From positions 21,142,001-21,206,000 of the forward strand of contig OX359246.1 of assembly GCA_947179485.1 (NCBI GenBank): DNA of 64,000 nt, read 5' to 3'. Under the pieces are notes generated by a model, which saw only the letters and a list, made by a program, of their open reading frames with translations, had not been told where the DNA came from and did no database searches. Position 1 is the first letter of the stretch. Every line of letters starts with the position of its first letter. Positions 35,101 through 46,332 of this stretch are shown piece after piece. This stretch comes from Allacma fusca. Lineage: Eukaryota > Arthropoda > Collembola > Symphypleona > Sminthuridae. Made by a program: the position numbers and the translations under genes.

Positions 35101-36690
35101 AGGGAATGAGCTTGCTTTTTGAATGGCTGAAAGGAACGGTAAAACCCATCAATTTCAAAATGGGACAGTTGGTGAAGACTGGTTATATGGTTTTCTCTGA
35201 CATCACCATAACCTATCGCTTTGGGCTGGCACTCCACTCAGCATTGCGCGTATAGAAAGATCTACAAGACCTGCGGTTTATAGGTTCTTTGATATCTTGT
35301 AAGAAATCGTTCTGGCGAAAGGTTTCAATGAACACGGTTTTTAATGTAGATGAAACGGGGTACCCTTGAGCTTTTTTGTTAGAATTCTTATTCACCAATA
35401 TTAAATCTAAAAACACATACTTAACTAGGAAAATATACTTTTGACAGAGTCGATTACCTATGACAGAGCGCGGTTGCAGGAACGTGTCTGTGTTGGTTGA
35501 TGCTGAAAGAGGTTCTTTGTGCACATTTATTTGTTGCGTTAGTACTAATGGAAGATACATTCCTCCACTATTTACATTCCCCCAAAATTGTGGGAATGTT
35601 GATACAGTATGTCAAAAGCCCCGCAGGATTCAATATTCAGCCAAACAAGCAGATGATCGAGTACAGCATCTAATTTCTTAACACGGTTGAAGTTTTTCTG
35701 AACACATGCATGCACATCAATACAAACTCCAGTTCTGCTTGTACTCAACAACCACTGTTCGCATATTAGCTACGATGTAGTGCAATATTGTCATTCTCAT
35801 TATATTGAGCTAATGTCTCTTCCCCCGCATTCAAGTCATCAAATGCAACCATTGGATGCTGGTTTTTTCACCTTTGAAGGAGAATTATAAGAAGGAGTTG
35901 ACACGTTGATATATCGTGATATCAAATGGTACGAAGCCAGTTATAGCCGATATACCAGCAATTCCTTGTCCAGGTTTTAATTCAGCAGCAATGAGAAGCA
36001 GTGCCATTATTAGTTTTAGGAAAATTGGTGTTTGACGCTGTAGGAGTTGGGTGACCTAATGTAATTGCTTTTGATTATTATTTTGAAGACCAAGAAGATT
36101 CCGGTAAAGTTGACGCCGGATATTCGGATGAACCACCAACCCCTCCTGATGATCCATCAGCCCCTTCAAATAATCCTAATTGACACGATTTTCAAGACAA
36201 TAATTCGGAGGACACTGAATTGGAAATTCAAAGACCGAGCACATAGAAACTCACCCGAGTCAGGTGCTACTGACCCAACATTTGAGAATACTGCTGTTCC
36301 GTCTAGAACACCAACACCGTTTACAAATGTTCTGCAAGCCAATACTCACACAAGTTCATCTAAATCAACGTGCACACCACCATGGCGTCCCCGGCAAATA
36401 CATACGAATGATCCGACCAATTCTTCAAAAGCCATCCCGTATCACAAAACTTGGACCCCTGAAATTGACACTGCCGTACCAAATTTAATACCACTGCAGA
36501 ATGTTGTACCCTCCAGCTTCAATTTTGTGTATTTAAATTATAGCGGATTTACTCAAAACTTACCTCCGTTTCATGGGTACGAGTCTAGATTACGTCTCAG
36601 TACACCTTCAGTATTGCAACTGGACAGTCCCTATCATGAGCTAACAATTTACCTTGGAAGTGTACCACCTGATCTGCGAAATTTTGGATG
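35101..36690 (+). pseudogene. Degenerate pogo/Tigger-type DDE transposase
   Basis: Recognisable blocks occur in the right order across several frames: ELAF and AERNGKTHQFQNG then EDWLYGFL (35100-35200), IARIERSTRPAVYRFFDIL (35250-35310), FNVDETGYP (about 35340-35365), MTERGCRNVSVLVDAERG and NGRYIPPLFTFP (35460-35575), LVLNNHCSHIS (35738-35770), LPPHSSHQMQPLDAGFF (35819-35865), AAMRSSAIISFRKIGV (35980-36030), then an acidic proline-rich tail. These match the DDE_1 domain of pogo/Tigger/jerky-like transposases. Stops and at least one frameshift (near 35331) break it. The second catalytic aspartate, expected in L-D-N-H, is asparagine at 35747. The first and third acidic positions (VDETG, QPLD) persist. 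Dead copy. Confidence 0.85.
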
Positions 36691-38100
36691 AACAGAACTC
36701 ACCTAACAACCAATTGTTGACGGGCGCTGATAAGAATATTTCTCAAAACGAAATTATTCAAGCCGTTGTTATCCCCACCATGACTCAAACAGATCCTTCA
36801 AAATAACCCCAGCACACCTTGAAAACGAGGGTCTGCTTTCAGATGTAGAAGGGTGTGTTTTTCTCAAAGCGGATAGCCAAGAAAGTCACTTTTTCGCACA
36901 GAATTTTCATATGAGTACGTAGATGCAGAGTATTGTCAAAAAAAATTTGCAGAAAACATTTTTTCATAAAACCGATTTTGAAGGTCAGAAAACTGAAAAA
37001 GCCCGAAAATTAAAATATTTTTTACAGCCATACTGAACTACTCAAAGACAAAGTGTGTATCTCAAATTTGTTATCACAACAAAAGGCCACATCATGAATT
37101 TTTTCGGCTCCGTGACGTTAATACTTCGGGTTTTTTAAAAAAATTACAATGTAAATTTGTGTACCTTCACGATTTTTTTTCACTACGAGCCCACTCTAAT
37201 GTGCACAATTTTAAAAGCTGAAATGACAAGGCTGCAATTGTACTCCAATTTGAAATTAAAAAATGTTGCACATTACAGTGGGCTCACCTTCAAAATCGAG
37301 AAAAACCGAAACGGGTAATTTATATACATACATAGATAAGGGTCCATGCAAATGTGCTTCTACGTACACACGCAGGATTGTACAGTGGAGGTGAGAGGCG
37401 CGCTATCACGCAGCGTAACGATTATGGTGCCCTTACATGTACACAAACAACCGCAAGGCGCAGCACCCCGTTCGTTCTTCCCTCACGAAATATAGTCCCA
37501 TTTATTTTTTGTTATACTGTTTATATGGCTGGTCCTACACCAATAAAAATTGGTATGAGGGTTGACCACGGTATTTAAAATACATGTATGTACATTACAT
37601 GTACATTCGAAGGAAAAAAATTCAACCTTGCACTGTCCGCTTTGAGAAAAACAAACTCAGAATTATATTCGAAGAAGCAGGGGAAGCAGTTGTAATCAGA
37701 GCATTTAACTTCTGAAGAAAATCTCAAATCACTACGAGCTACTGAGAAGTAGAAAAGAATAACCAGCAGTGATTCAGACGAAAGGCGAAACACCAGAAGC
37801 TTCATTAAAGATCGAAAGATTACATTTCGAGGCGGCAAGAAACTTGATTTTAGTTAGATACTTTTTGGCGTTTACTTTAAATCTATAGATCACATTTCTT
37901 AAAATCCTTTTAAGCAGATGACCTGCAAAACTCAAATTTCATTATAAAGTTTCAATACTTATTATCTAATCTATCCTCAAAATTTATAATCGTCATTCGT
38001 AAATTCAAAGTGGACTTTCATTTTAACCAATGTTTATCCTAAGCAATTTACTGTCATTTTAGTTGTAAGCGGTCAATTTTCATTCTAGTAAATCAATTTT
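36691..38100. other. Non-coding stretch between relics
   Basis: No supported gene. An ORF at 37354-37578 and its antisense partner show no domain. Microsatellite-like TACATGTATGTACATTACATG at 37580-37605. Confidence 0.45.
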
Positions 38101-38590
38101 AATTTTCAATATCAGTGGTTAGTTTTAGTTTGTGAAGTAAATGTCTAGTTTTTTATTTATATACTTCAATTAAATTTTCAATATCAGTGGTTAGTTTTAG
38201 TTTGTGAAGTAAATGTCTAGTTTTTTATTTATATACTTCAATTAAATTTTAATATCAGTTTTTAAAGTAAATTTTAACGTCCGTTTTTAAAGTCAATTTT
38301 AGTGTCAGGTTTCAATGTGAATCTTAATGTCGGGTTTCAAAGCGAATTTCAAATACTAAAGTAATTTCTCAGTTTTCATTGTCAATTTTAAGTATCCAGG
38401 TTATTTATCGGGTGTCAACGTCAATTTCTAAGTCAAATTTCAGTTTTAAAAGTCAATTCTAATTAGTAGTCAGTATTCCGTTTTTCACTTCAATTTTGAA
38501 TATCCATTTCTATTTTCAACTCTGAATTTAGATATAGTTGTTAATAATTAGTTTTAAGCGTCAGTTTTAAATATCAGTTTGGTGAAAACG
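38101..38590. repeat. Tandem array: exact 72-bp duplication plus degenerate ~26-bp units
   Basis: Bases 38103-38174 are repeated exactly at 38175-38246, with the start of a third copy after that. From about 38255 to 38350, units of about 25-26 bp such as GTCAGGTTTCAATGTGAATC follow each other with substitutions. Similar GTCAATTTT/CAGTTTTA words continue to about 38590. No coding potential. Confidence 0.8.
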
Positions 38591-39360
38591 AACTCCAAAG
38601 GCATCCACTGGTAATACTTTCTGGTAATAATTTTGAAATGGACAGCCCTGATGTGGTTTACTCAAGCGACCAGTTTCGCATTTGTATTAGCATCTTCAGG
38701 CTGTGGAGAACCAATGACGTACAATAATATTTTAATAGAATTAGAAAGTTGAACTTGATGAATTAGAGAACTTGAAATAAAATGTAAGCTACACTTGAAT
38801 TATTTAAACACCTTGAGTTAATAAAAGTCCTGAGAGTGCTTGATACGTTGAGGTAAAAAGGAATTAAGATCAATCAGTCAAACATCTGAAAAGCGAATAC
38901 ACAGTACATTAGCCACCAGATGTGATGATTATGTACATACGTATATAACTCTAGTAATTAAAACGGTAAAATATTAGTTATTACATAATGTAAACTACAG
39001 ACCTTTTATGAGAGAATAGTGTTACCATTTACTCGCAAAATTATGTAGAACAGTTTGTGGGAGTATATTAGGACAATTATAATAGTCATTAATTTTAAAA
39101 AGATAAGTATTACAGTAAAAGATTGACTTGATGTTGTTGATTGAAGCTGGATAAAGCACTATTCAAATTTCGAGCATGAGTGGAGTCTAATTTCCCAAGG
39201 GAGACTAATTGTAAGTACACGTATGAAAAAATTGAAGTTATTTACTGGAACTTCAGAAAGTACTGTACAACAACATCACGACAAAAGCTAACTGTAAGTT
39301 CTTACATATATGTACAAAACACATTTACTTACAGTAACTAGCTTGAGCTGAATATAATAC

Positions 39361-39446
39361 AGTATCGGGGGACATATGTATTGAAAAACATTTATTTAAG
39401 TAAAGTATCGGGGTACATATGTATTGAAAACCATTTATTTAAGTAA
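39361..39446. repeat. 43-bp tandem duplication at the 3' edge of the Penelope-like relic
   Basis: Two copies, 39361-39403 and 39404-39446, beginning AGTATCGGGG and ending TTTATTTAAGTAA, differ at two positions. The second copy overlaps the end of the C-terminal ORF of the reverse-transcriptase relic. Confidence 0.85.
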
Positions 39447-41130
39447 CTCGGTAATATTTTTGTTTCTTTTTGAGGCTATCTTAATCTGTAATTTAGAGGC
39501 TTGACTTCTAAATTCTGCCTCCACATTTTTAAGCTCATTGTCAATAACTTGCAATACACATTTCTTTAAACCTTGTAAGCAATTAAAATATGCTAGACCA
39601 AAGAAAACCGTATTCTCACAAACATGATTAGTCACGTTCACAACTGGTATAATTGCTTTCAAACTGGGGTTGAAATTAGAGATGTATTGTAGAATCTTTT
39701 CCTTTTTTGGCAAGAGTAAGGAGTCCCGATTCAAGTTACATAATTTTTGGAATGAATCTCGTAAAATTTTACCTAGATAAGCTCTTTTCTAAAATTAACT
39801 ATCAATTTCTGTAGAAGTTGCTTCCTGTTTTTTACTTCAGAACAAATTCGGATAATTCTTAAACCTTGAGAATACGGCAGTGAAGTCAGTGTATGTTGCG
39901 GATGATTACTATTAAAGTGAAGGTATAAACGTTTACTCAGGTTATAGAAAGCTTACAATTAAAAAATTGAACTTTCACATCAAGAAATTCAATTGCAATA
40001 TCGCTAAACTTATGAGTAAATTTTAAATATTCATGCTGAAATCTAGAATCAATCCATGCCTTAAAATCAGTAATTTTGTTATGTCTACAATGTAAAAAAT
40101 ACCATCAAAGAATCTACAGTGAAAGTGAAACATATCACCACAGAGTATTGTCTCTAGTTCCTTATGAACAGTAATGTTGGCAATGGCCACGCTAGCTGCA
40201 CTACCAATAGCTTACCCGGAAATTTGTTCGAATATTAAATCTTTAAAAGTTACAAAATTCTTATATAAAGTCCATTTCAATAAGAAGTGTAGCATTAGAT
40301 GTGATATATTATATGGATAGGCATTACAATATTGAAATGCGAACTTCACATTGTTAATACAATTTAGGGGTTGTAAACTTGGATACAAAGAGTCCACATC
40401 CGTTGTTACCAGCATATATTTCCGTTGAGGATTTAGTTCAATTTTACTTATTTGCAAAAGAAAATGGTTAGTATCAAGAACTATATGCAGAGTTTTGAGC
40501 ATTACAGGTTGTAGAATAAGATCAAGGAGTTTACTTCTGTACATATTTAACGTGTTGCAGTTAGCACTAATGGGTCTACCTGGAGGAAAGGTTTTTACAC
40601 TAGGAGGAAGTTTATGTAATTTAGATAGTATGTAAAAATAAGCTCGCTTGTGTTTATCAGGTAATAAGTCTGATATTTTTCATACATTTTAAAATAATGA
40701 GTCATATGTACAAATCTCCATTTTCACTAGAAAATGTCAATTTTTTTTTAAACTTCTATTATCCAAGAAAGTCTTAACTGCTAAGTTTTAATGGAAGCGT
40801 CAAAGCAGCCTTCATATTAAACGTGATTTTTCTGCTTGAAAAGTGTGCTGTTTCAAGTTTACATTTTTGTTGTATTTAGTTCACTTTGTGAACAATAATG
40901 TTGCAATCAATTACTGGTTTTTTGAGTTTCGGGCTGAAGATTGTAATTCCTAAATTGTAAGTGACAGTCGTTATCATAAATGGGATTAGGCAAGTTTGGT
41001 GGTTATCTGGAGTCAGTCCAAAAATGTTCAAATTGATTAATGATATTTAAATAATTTTTGTTTAGAGTTTTGAAATTGTCAAATTTAATAAAGCGTCTGA
41101 TGAACTGGCATCTTCAAGTTCATAAAGAAC
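39435..41130 (-). pseudogene. Degenerate Penelope-like element reverse transcriptase
   Basis: Reading the minus strand from about 41130: KFDNFKTLNKNYLNIINQF, then AYFYILSKLHKLPPS with PPGRPISANCNT, LLDLILQPVM, the palm motif YMLVTTDVDSLYPSLQP (near 40390-40400), FEQISG, an in-frame stop, AIGSAASVAIANITVHKELE, and CRFFDGIFYIV where R-[YF]-V-D-D is expected. Further on come YTDFTAVFSRFKNYP, FRKRAYLGKI and NRDSLLLPKKEKILQYI. This order (K-x-H-K...PGRPI...D-V-x-S-L-Y...G-x-A-x-G-S) is that of Penelope-like elements. The active-site pair is D-G (40101-40106) instead of D-D, and several stops interrupt it. No GIY-YIG nuclease domain was seen before the ORF ends at 39435. Confidence 0.85.
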
Positions 41131-41384
41131 TGCGAATACATTCTTTAATTGTACCTAACATTGCTTTTCATTATTCATGTGATAGGATTTTTGTTTTCTT
41201 TCTGCTGTCTCGTGTTTCAAAATAATTATTAAAATTTACTTCGGCATTTTGTCACAATTTTTACTTCCAAAGGCTAATTCAGGTTCTAATTTAACAGGTT
41301 TCTGAATCCTGATAAACAACATGTACCTTTACTGGCCTTATTTTAATAAATATAAGCGCGCAGTGTTGGTGCAATGCTACAAGT

Positions 41385-41505
41385 GAACGCTGTGGTGGCC
41401 TTTTTTGGACGGCCTAATTTTTCTGGCCTTGTTGTCGGTGGCATTATTTTGATCGGCCTTATTTTTCAAATCGTTTTTAACGAAGTTCCTCTAGTTAAAG
41501 TATTG
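41385..41505 (-). repeat. AATAAGGCC minisatellite, right inverted copy
   Basis: The reverse complement reads AACTAGAGGAAC, then AAAAATAAGGCCGATC, AAAATAATGCCACCGA and further GGCC-bearing units. It aligns with the array at 33795-33929 over roughly 110 bp. Both copies point the GAGGAAC side outward. Confidence 0.72.
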
Positions 41506-44420
41506 ATTTCAGTATTGCTTATATTTGTAGATACCTCTTTGTTGTTGTTCTGAAAATGTTGTCTAAAAATGCATGTGCAGGTCTATTTCTTCTTTCCCGA
41601 ATAAATTTGGTTTATGCAGACTGATCTTTAAAATACTCCCGAACATCAGCTGTTCGCCCTCCCTACTCTAAATATTCACTGTACGGTCTCACCACACGTT
41701 ATTACTGTAATCTATGGCATTGGACACTTCGTTCATTTGAGTAGTGCAAAAACTTGTTAATAAAAGTTCTGCGATCATATCGTCTCTTCATATCGTCATT
41801 GGCATCCCTAGAATTTATACAGTAACCCTTTTTTCACTCTCCATGATGCTTATACCCATGGTTGAGCTTAAACCCCAGAATTTTTATTAAGTTTGAATTG
41901 AATCGTAAAACCGAAGTAGTTCTTAGAATTTGTTCCCATTAATATCGATTAAAAGCGTGTGTGGGTATATCTTACATAACTTAGATAATTTCACTAAACC
42001 AAAGTTTAACTTTAGGGTACATTACGTGTATAATTCAAGAGCAGGGGAAAAAGTTCTTTTACAAAAAAAAAGGTAAAATGCAATTTTAATTCACAGGAGT
42101 TGAGAGTGTGTCCAATGAAGAAAAAGTTCAAAGGAAATAAAAACCTTGGAGAGATTTCCAACACTGCGTGGGTAAAAATTTAAAGGATCTCTTACAGACA
42201 ACTGCCAGCATGGGAAGAGATATACCTTCCAGTTATTGGGTATTTTCCAAAAGAGCAAGAACACGTACTGTTACGAAAACTACCAAGTTTCATAGTATGT
42301 TGAAATGCAGTTTGATCTCTTAAAAACTTCTAATGCATAATGGAAGTGGTTTCTACTGGGGGCTTATGCTCTTCCAGTCTCCCCGTTTCCTATCACATGA
42401 AAAGCATTTGTTCAACACAAAGCTCTTTTTTACAACTAGGACAGGAACGTTTCTATTTAATGCTCATGATTTTGGGAACCATACACAGCCACGAGGGTTT
42501 TTGAAAGTCACTTGAATTTGAAGTTCCATTGAGTCGGTGTCCTTTGGTTTTGACAAGAGTATGTATTATTGGAAGGTCCAATGTAAGGTAAACGAACTGT
42601 AAATCCAACAGAAGAGGTAAAAGAAAAAACTTTTGAGTCCCTCTTTATCTGTACCTTCCTTGATCTTTCCTTACCTCATTTCCTGTAATGTTACCCCAAG
42701 TTTTGACCGGGTCTTTGACCTTCTCAGGACAATTACTGTTAGCGTATGGAACAAATAATGACCGTAGAATTTTCCAGAATTTGCAGGGTATTTATGCACG
42801 CTATTTATACTAAATAATAACATCCATATTGTCAAATTTGTCATTCAAAATTATTTTAAAAATTTTCAATATTGTAATATCAGCTCAAACTTAAAAAAAA
42901 AATTGCAAATAAATATCTGTAAATCTGATTGAAGTTTTATCCGGGGAAAATTCTAACATTGCTCCACATTGTGACCTAACATGTCTACCAGTAGTTCAAT
43001 GTTTATTTTCTAGGCAAATATAAAGATTCTTTTTAAAATGTAGGAATTGAAAATTTTATACCTCCCCCGGTGAGCTATGGACGGAGTTCAGACAAACCTA
43101 ACCGCCTTGACGTTTCCAGAGTGATGGTGCGCGCTTGAAATTTTAAAAATTGCTTTACATCTGAAGCAAGAACAATGATTGTGGAAAACTTCCCTGGGAA
43201 TTGGTTCAGAGAAAGGAATTGGTTTAGTCTAAAATAAACCTCAAGAGTCACTTCCAATGGAGACAAGTGGCAAACGAAAATAGATGACATTGAATCTTTG
43301 GGGTTGAGAAATTTCAGTACACTGATGCACTATATTTCCAAACAATTTTTATGGTTAAAATTTGTCCGGGTATAAAAGCAGGGAGTTCCTATTGTCAGTA
43401 GGAGTAAGATCTCTGGAATAAGACAAACCGGATTTTATGTCAGACCAAATTCAATTTGTCCCCGTTGTACTTCCAGAGATTTGCCCTTAATTGATTTCCT
43501 CGCAACTCCTCTCCTGTGGATTCTGTCGTGTCATATGAGTGGAAATCGAGGAGTACTTTCTTGTATGAAAGGAAAATGAGGCCACAATAGTGTGTGTCCA
43601 TTTGGGTTTCCCTTATTTAATTACTTACGTATATATATCTATGTACGTAAACGCGTGTTTAATATACATCTGCACTGTCTATAGCTAGATTTCTTCGAAC
43701 TTGAACTCTATATAGAGCTGAAAATTGAATCAGGGGCTTTGTGTGGGGATTTTTGTGTCGTTTAAATCTTGGGATGAACATTTCCGGGCTTAAAGTTTTC
43801 GTCCAGAGCTTTGATTTAAAAAATATTAAACTATTTCAAGCATTCCCGGAAATTAAATATCTATGGGTAGAAAAATTTTAAGGCAGTCCGGAATTCTGGC
43901 AATACATCTATTATATGATGAATCAAACTATTTTTTATTTTAGTTAAAAATACCATCCAATTTACTTTTACGTCTTAGAAATATTTGTTGACCTTACAAT
44001 TTTTAAAGAGTAACAATGAAGTCCTAATGAACATATTGAGCGTAGACGTCAATAAACTAAAAGCAAGGTTGCAATTTTATTTGTCATTTAGAATATAAGC
44101 AAATTCCGTGGCCTTGAAAGAAGTTTTCCTGGAAATGAAGTTATTTAATGAATGAAGTGTAAAAATGTTTAATAACAACATTCCATAATGCCACATGAGG
44201 AGCAATCTCAACAACTGCAAATTAAATCATGTATGATAGAATTTTTATTTTATTATATGCAAGAACTCACACTTGGACAAATTAGAACAAACGGATGCAC
44301 ACTATGCTAATAATTCTATTTGAAGAATTCTTATCTATTGAATGTGTTGTCACGTGTAGGATGAAGTTAATTTTTTAAGTTAAGTTTAATTTTAGTTTTC
44401 ACTCATGCAAAATATCACCC
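41506..44420. other. Intergenic, no supported gene
   Basis: No recognisable coding or RNA feature. ORFs at 42333-42515 (plus) and 43075-43290 (minus) lack domain or splice support. Confidence 0.5.
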
Positions 44421-44476
44421 CTACTCATTAGTGGTCCCAATCTTTCAATTCAATTCAAAAAATTCGTTTTGATTCA

Positions 44477-44584
44477 ATTCAAATTATGAATTGAATGAAA
44501 TTCAATGATTCGATTCAAATTATGAATTGAATGAAATTCAATGATTCGATTCAAATTATGAATTGAATGAAATTCAATGATTCG
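44477..44584 (+). repeat. Three exact 36-bp tandem units inside hAT copy 1
   Basis: Units at 44477-44512, 44513-44548 and 44549-44584 are identical, each beginning ATTCAAATTATGAATTG. The sister element at 45443 has only about one diverged equivalent, so the array expanded after the copies separated. Confidence 0.9.
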
Positions 44585-44773
44585 ATTCAATTCACGATTC
44601 ACAGGATTCACTTTGATTCATTTCTGCGTGCTGAATTGAACCGAATTATGATTCAAATCATTCAGACAGTAAAAGGTGGTAACATAAACATTTTATTTAA
44701 GGATTTTATATTGACTACATAAAACCGCGAAAGATTACAATTCAAAAAATTTCACTATCACTAAAATTGTCAA

Positions 44774-44927
44774 TACAGTATACTCTCGCTATAAGGGATA
44801 CCCTTATAAGGGATTATTTAATATAAGGGATTGAGATTTCCAGTCCTGATTACACAACGTATAACACTATGGTCAGAAGGGACAAATTTTGCAAATTGAG
44901 CATCGATTATAGCGAGAGTTGACTGTA
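44774..44927. mobile_element. Nested 150-bp pogo/Tigger-type MITE, TA target duplication
   Basis: Inserted in hAT copy 1 at 44776-44925, flanked by TA on both sides. Left end CAGTATACTCTCGCTATAA; right end, read inward on the other strand, CAGTCAACTCTCGCTATAA. Two differences in 19 bases. The CAGT...CTCGCTATAA terminus and TA duplication are typical of pogo/Tigger-type elements. The sister hAT copy lacks this block and keeps a single TA at 45712-45713. Confidence 0.9.
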
Positions 44928-45434
44928 ACTTTAGCAAATTCGAGTTGCATATCCTGTTATTTAATTGTCACATTATGATCTAAATTGGACGGTTAGTAAA
45001 TGCTGTAATAATAAATTATAATAATTGATGTAATTATTTCATGTATAAAAATTATTATTTACAAAGTAATTGACAAGTCGGTTTCCCAACAAAAATCAAA
45101 AATGTCTCTCAGAAACACATACGAAATTTTTAATGTGATGCGTTACTTGCTGCATTTTTAGCGGGATATGCAAACAAATTCGTTGCAAGTGAATCATTTG
45201 AATCGTGATTCAAGGCATTTCGCGTGATTTCATTCATGAAGTGAATTGAATGAAATGATTCAATTCATGCTTTGAATTGAATCGAAAAATGATGAATCAG
45301 AATTGAATTGAATCGAATCGAGTTTTTTTGATTCAGAATTGAAAGATCGGGACCACTACTACTCATTACTCCCTTTAATTACCCGACTGTTGATATTGAC
45401 TGCTCAGTTTGTACTTTTAATGCTCCAGCTCGTA

Positions 45435-46332
45435 TTTTGCTATAGTGGTCCCAATGTTTCAATTCAATTCAAAATATTCATTTTGATTCAATTCAACTTA
45501 TGAATTGAATGCTATAGGTGTGATTCGATTCAATTCACGATTCACAGGATTCAATTTGATTCATTTCTGCATGCTGAATTGAATCGAATGACGATTCAAA
45601 TCATTCAGCCAGTAAAAGGCGGTAAAAAAAATTAATTAAGGATTTTATTTTGACTACATAAAATAGCGGAAGAATAAGATCAAACAAATTCACTGTCACT
45701 AAAGTTGTCAATAACATTTGCAAACTCGAGTTGCATATCTTGCTGATAAGTTTGCTTTTATCTTTTGTAATGTATTTGTGCATTATCCAGTTCTTTAAGC
45801 ACATCGGCTTTCATCCGGAATGTATCTTCATTGTCCAATTAAGTCCTTTCCAGTGCAAAAAACAGGTCTACTAAAACTTTGGTTCCCGGGACAGCTAATT
45901 GTAAATAGTCCCTTGCCATAGCAGACAAAGCAGAAAGTATGCAAGTAACTCAGTAGCAACAGTAATAATTCACTAATAAATTATGTAATAATAATTAGTA
46001 TAATAATGTATATAAATTATTAATTATAAAATAATTTATAAGCCGGTTTTCCAACAAAAATGTCTCCCAGAAGCACGTACGAATTTTTCATTATGATGCG
46101 TACTAACGCTGCAATTTTTTAGCGAGTTTCGCAAAAAAATTAGTTGCACGTGAATCATTTGAATCGCGATTCAAGGCATTTCTCGTGATTTGATTCATGA
46201 AGTGAATGGAATGAAATGATTCAATTCATGTTTTGAATTGAATCGAAAAATCATGAATCAGAATTGAATTGAATAGAATCGAATCGAGTTTTTTTGATTC
46301 AGAATTGAAAGATCGGGACCACTATTTTGCTA
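45435..46332 (+). mobile_element. Non-autonomous hAT-type element, copy 2, with 8-bp target duplications
   Basis: The element spans 45443-46324 and is flanked by TTTTGCTA at 45435-45442 and 46325-46332. It has the same TAGTGGTCCC...GGGACCACTA ends, orientation and interior as copy 1, but without the nested MITE and without the expanded 36-bp array. Only 68 bp of unique sequence separates the two copies' target duplications. An ORF at 45601-45804 on the minus strand has no domain. Confidence 0.92.

Larger units (their letters stand above)
44421..45366 (+). mobile_element. Non-autonomous hAT-type element, copy 1, with 8-bp target duplications
   Basis: The element spans 44429-45358. It begins TAGTGGTCCCAATCTTTC and ends with the near-perfect inverse GAAAGATCGGGACCACTA. 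It is flanked on both sides by CTACTCAT (44421-44428 and 45359-45366). Eight-base duplications and TAGTG-type inverted ends are hallmarks of the hAT superfamily. The interior is packed with GAATTGAAT/ATTCAATTC words in both orientations and has no transposase ORF. A 36-bp unit is repeated three times exactly at 44477-44584. A smaller element is nested inside. Confidence 0.92.

Noticed and set aside
36065..36691. 208-codon ORF read as one protein
   Set aside because: Its first third is out of frame with the transposase tail visible in another frame (acidic, proline-rich). Only the later part may belong to the relic, so it is treated within the pogo pseudogene.
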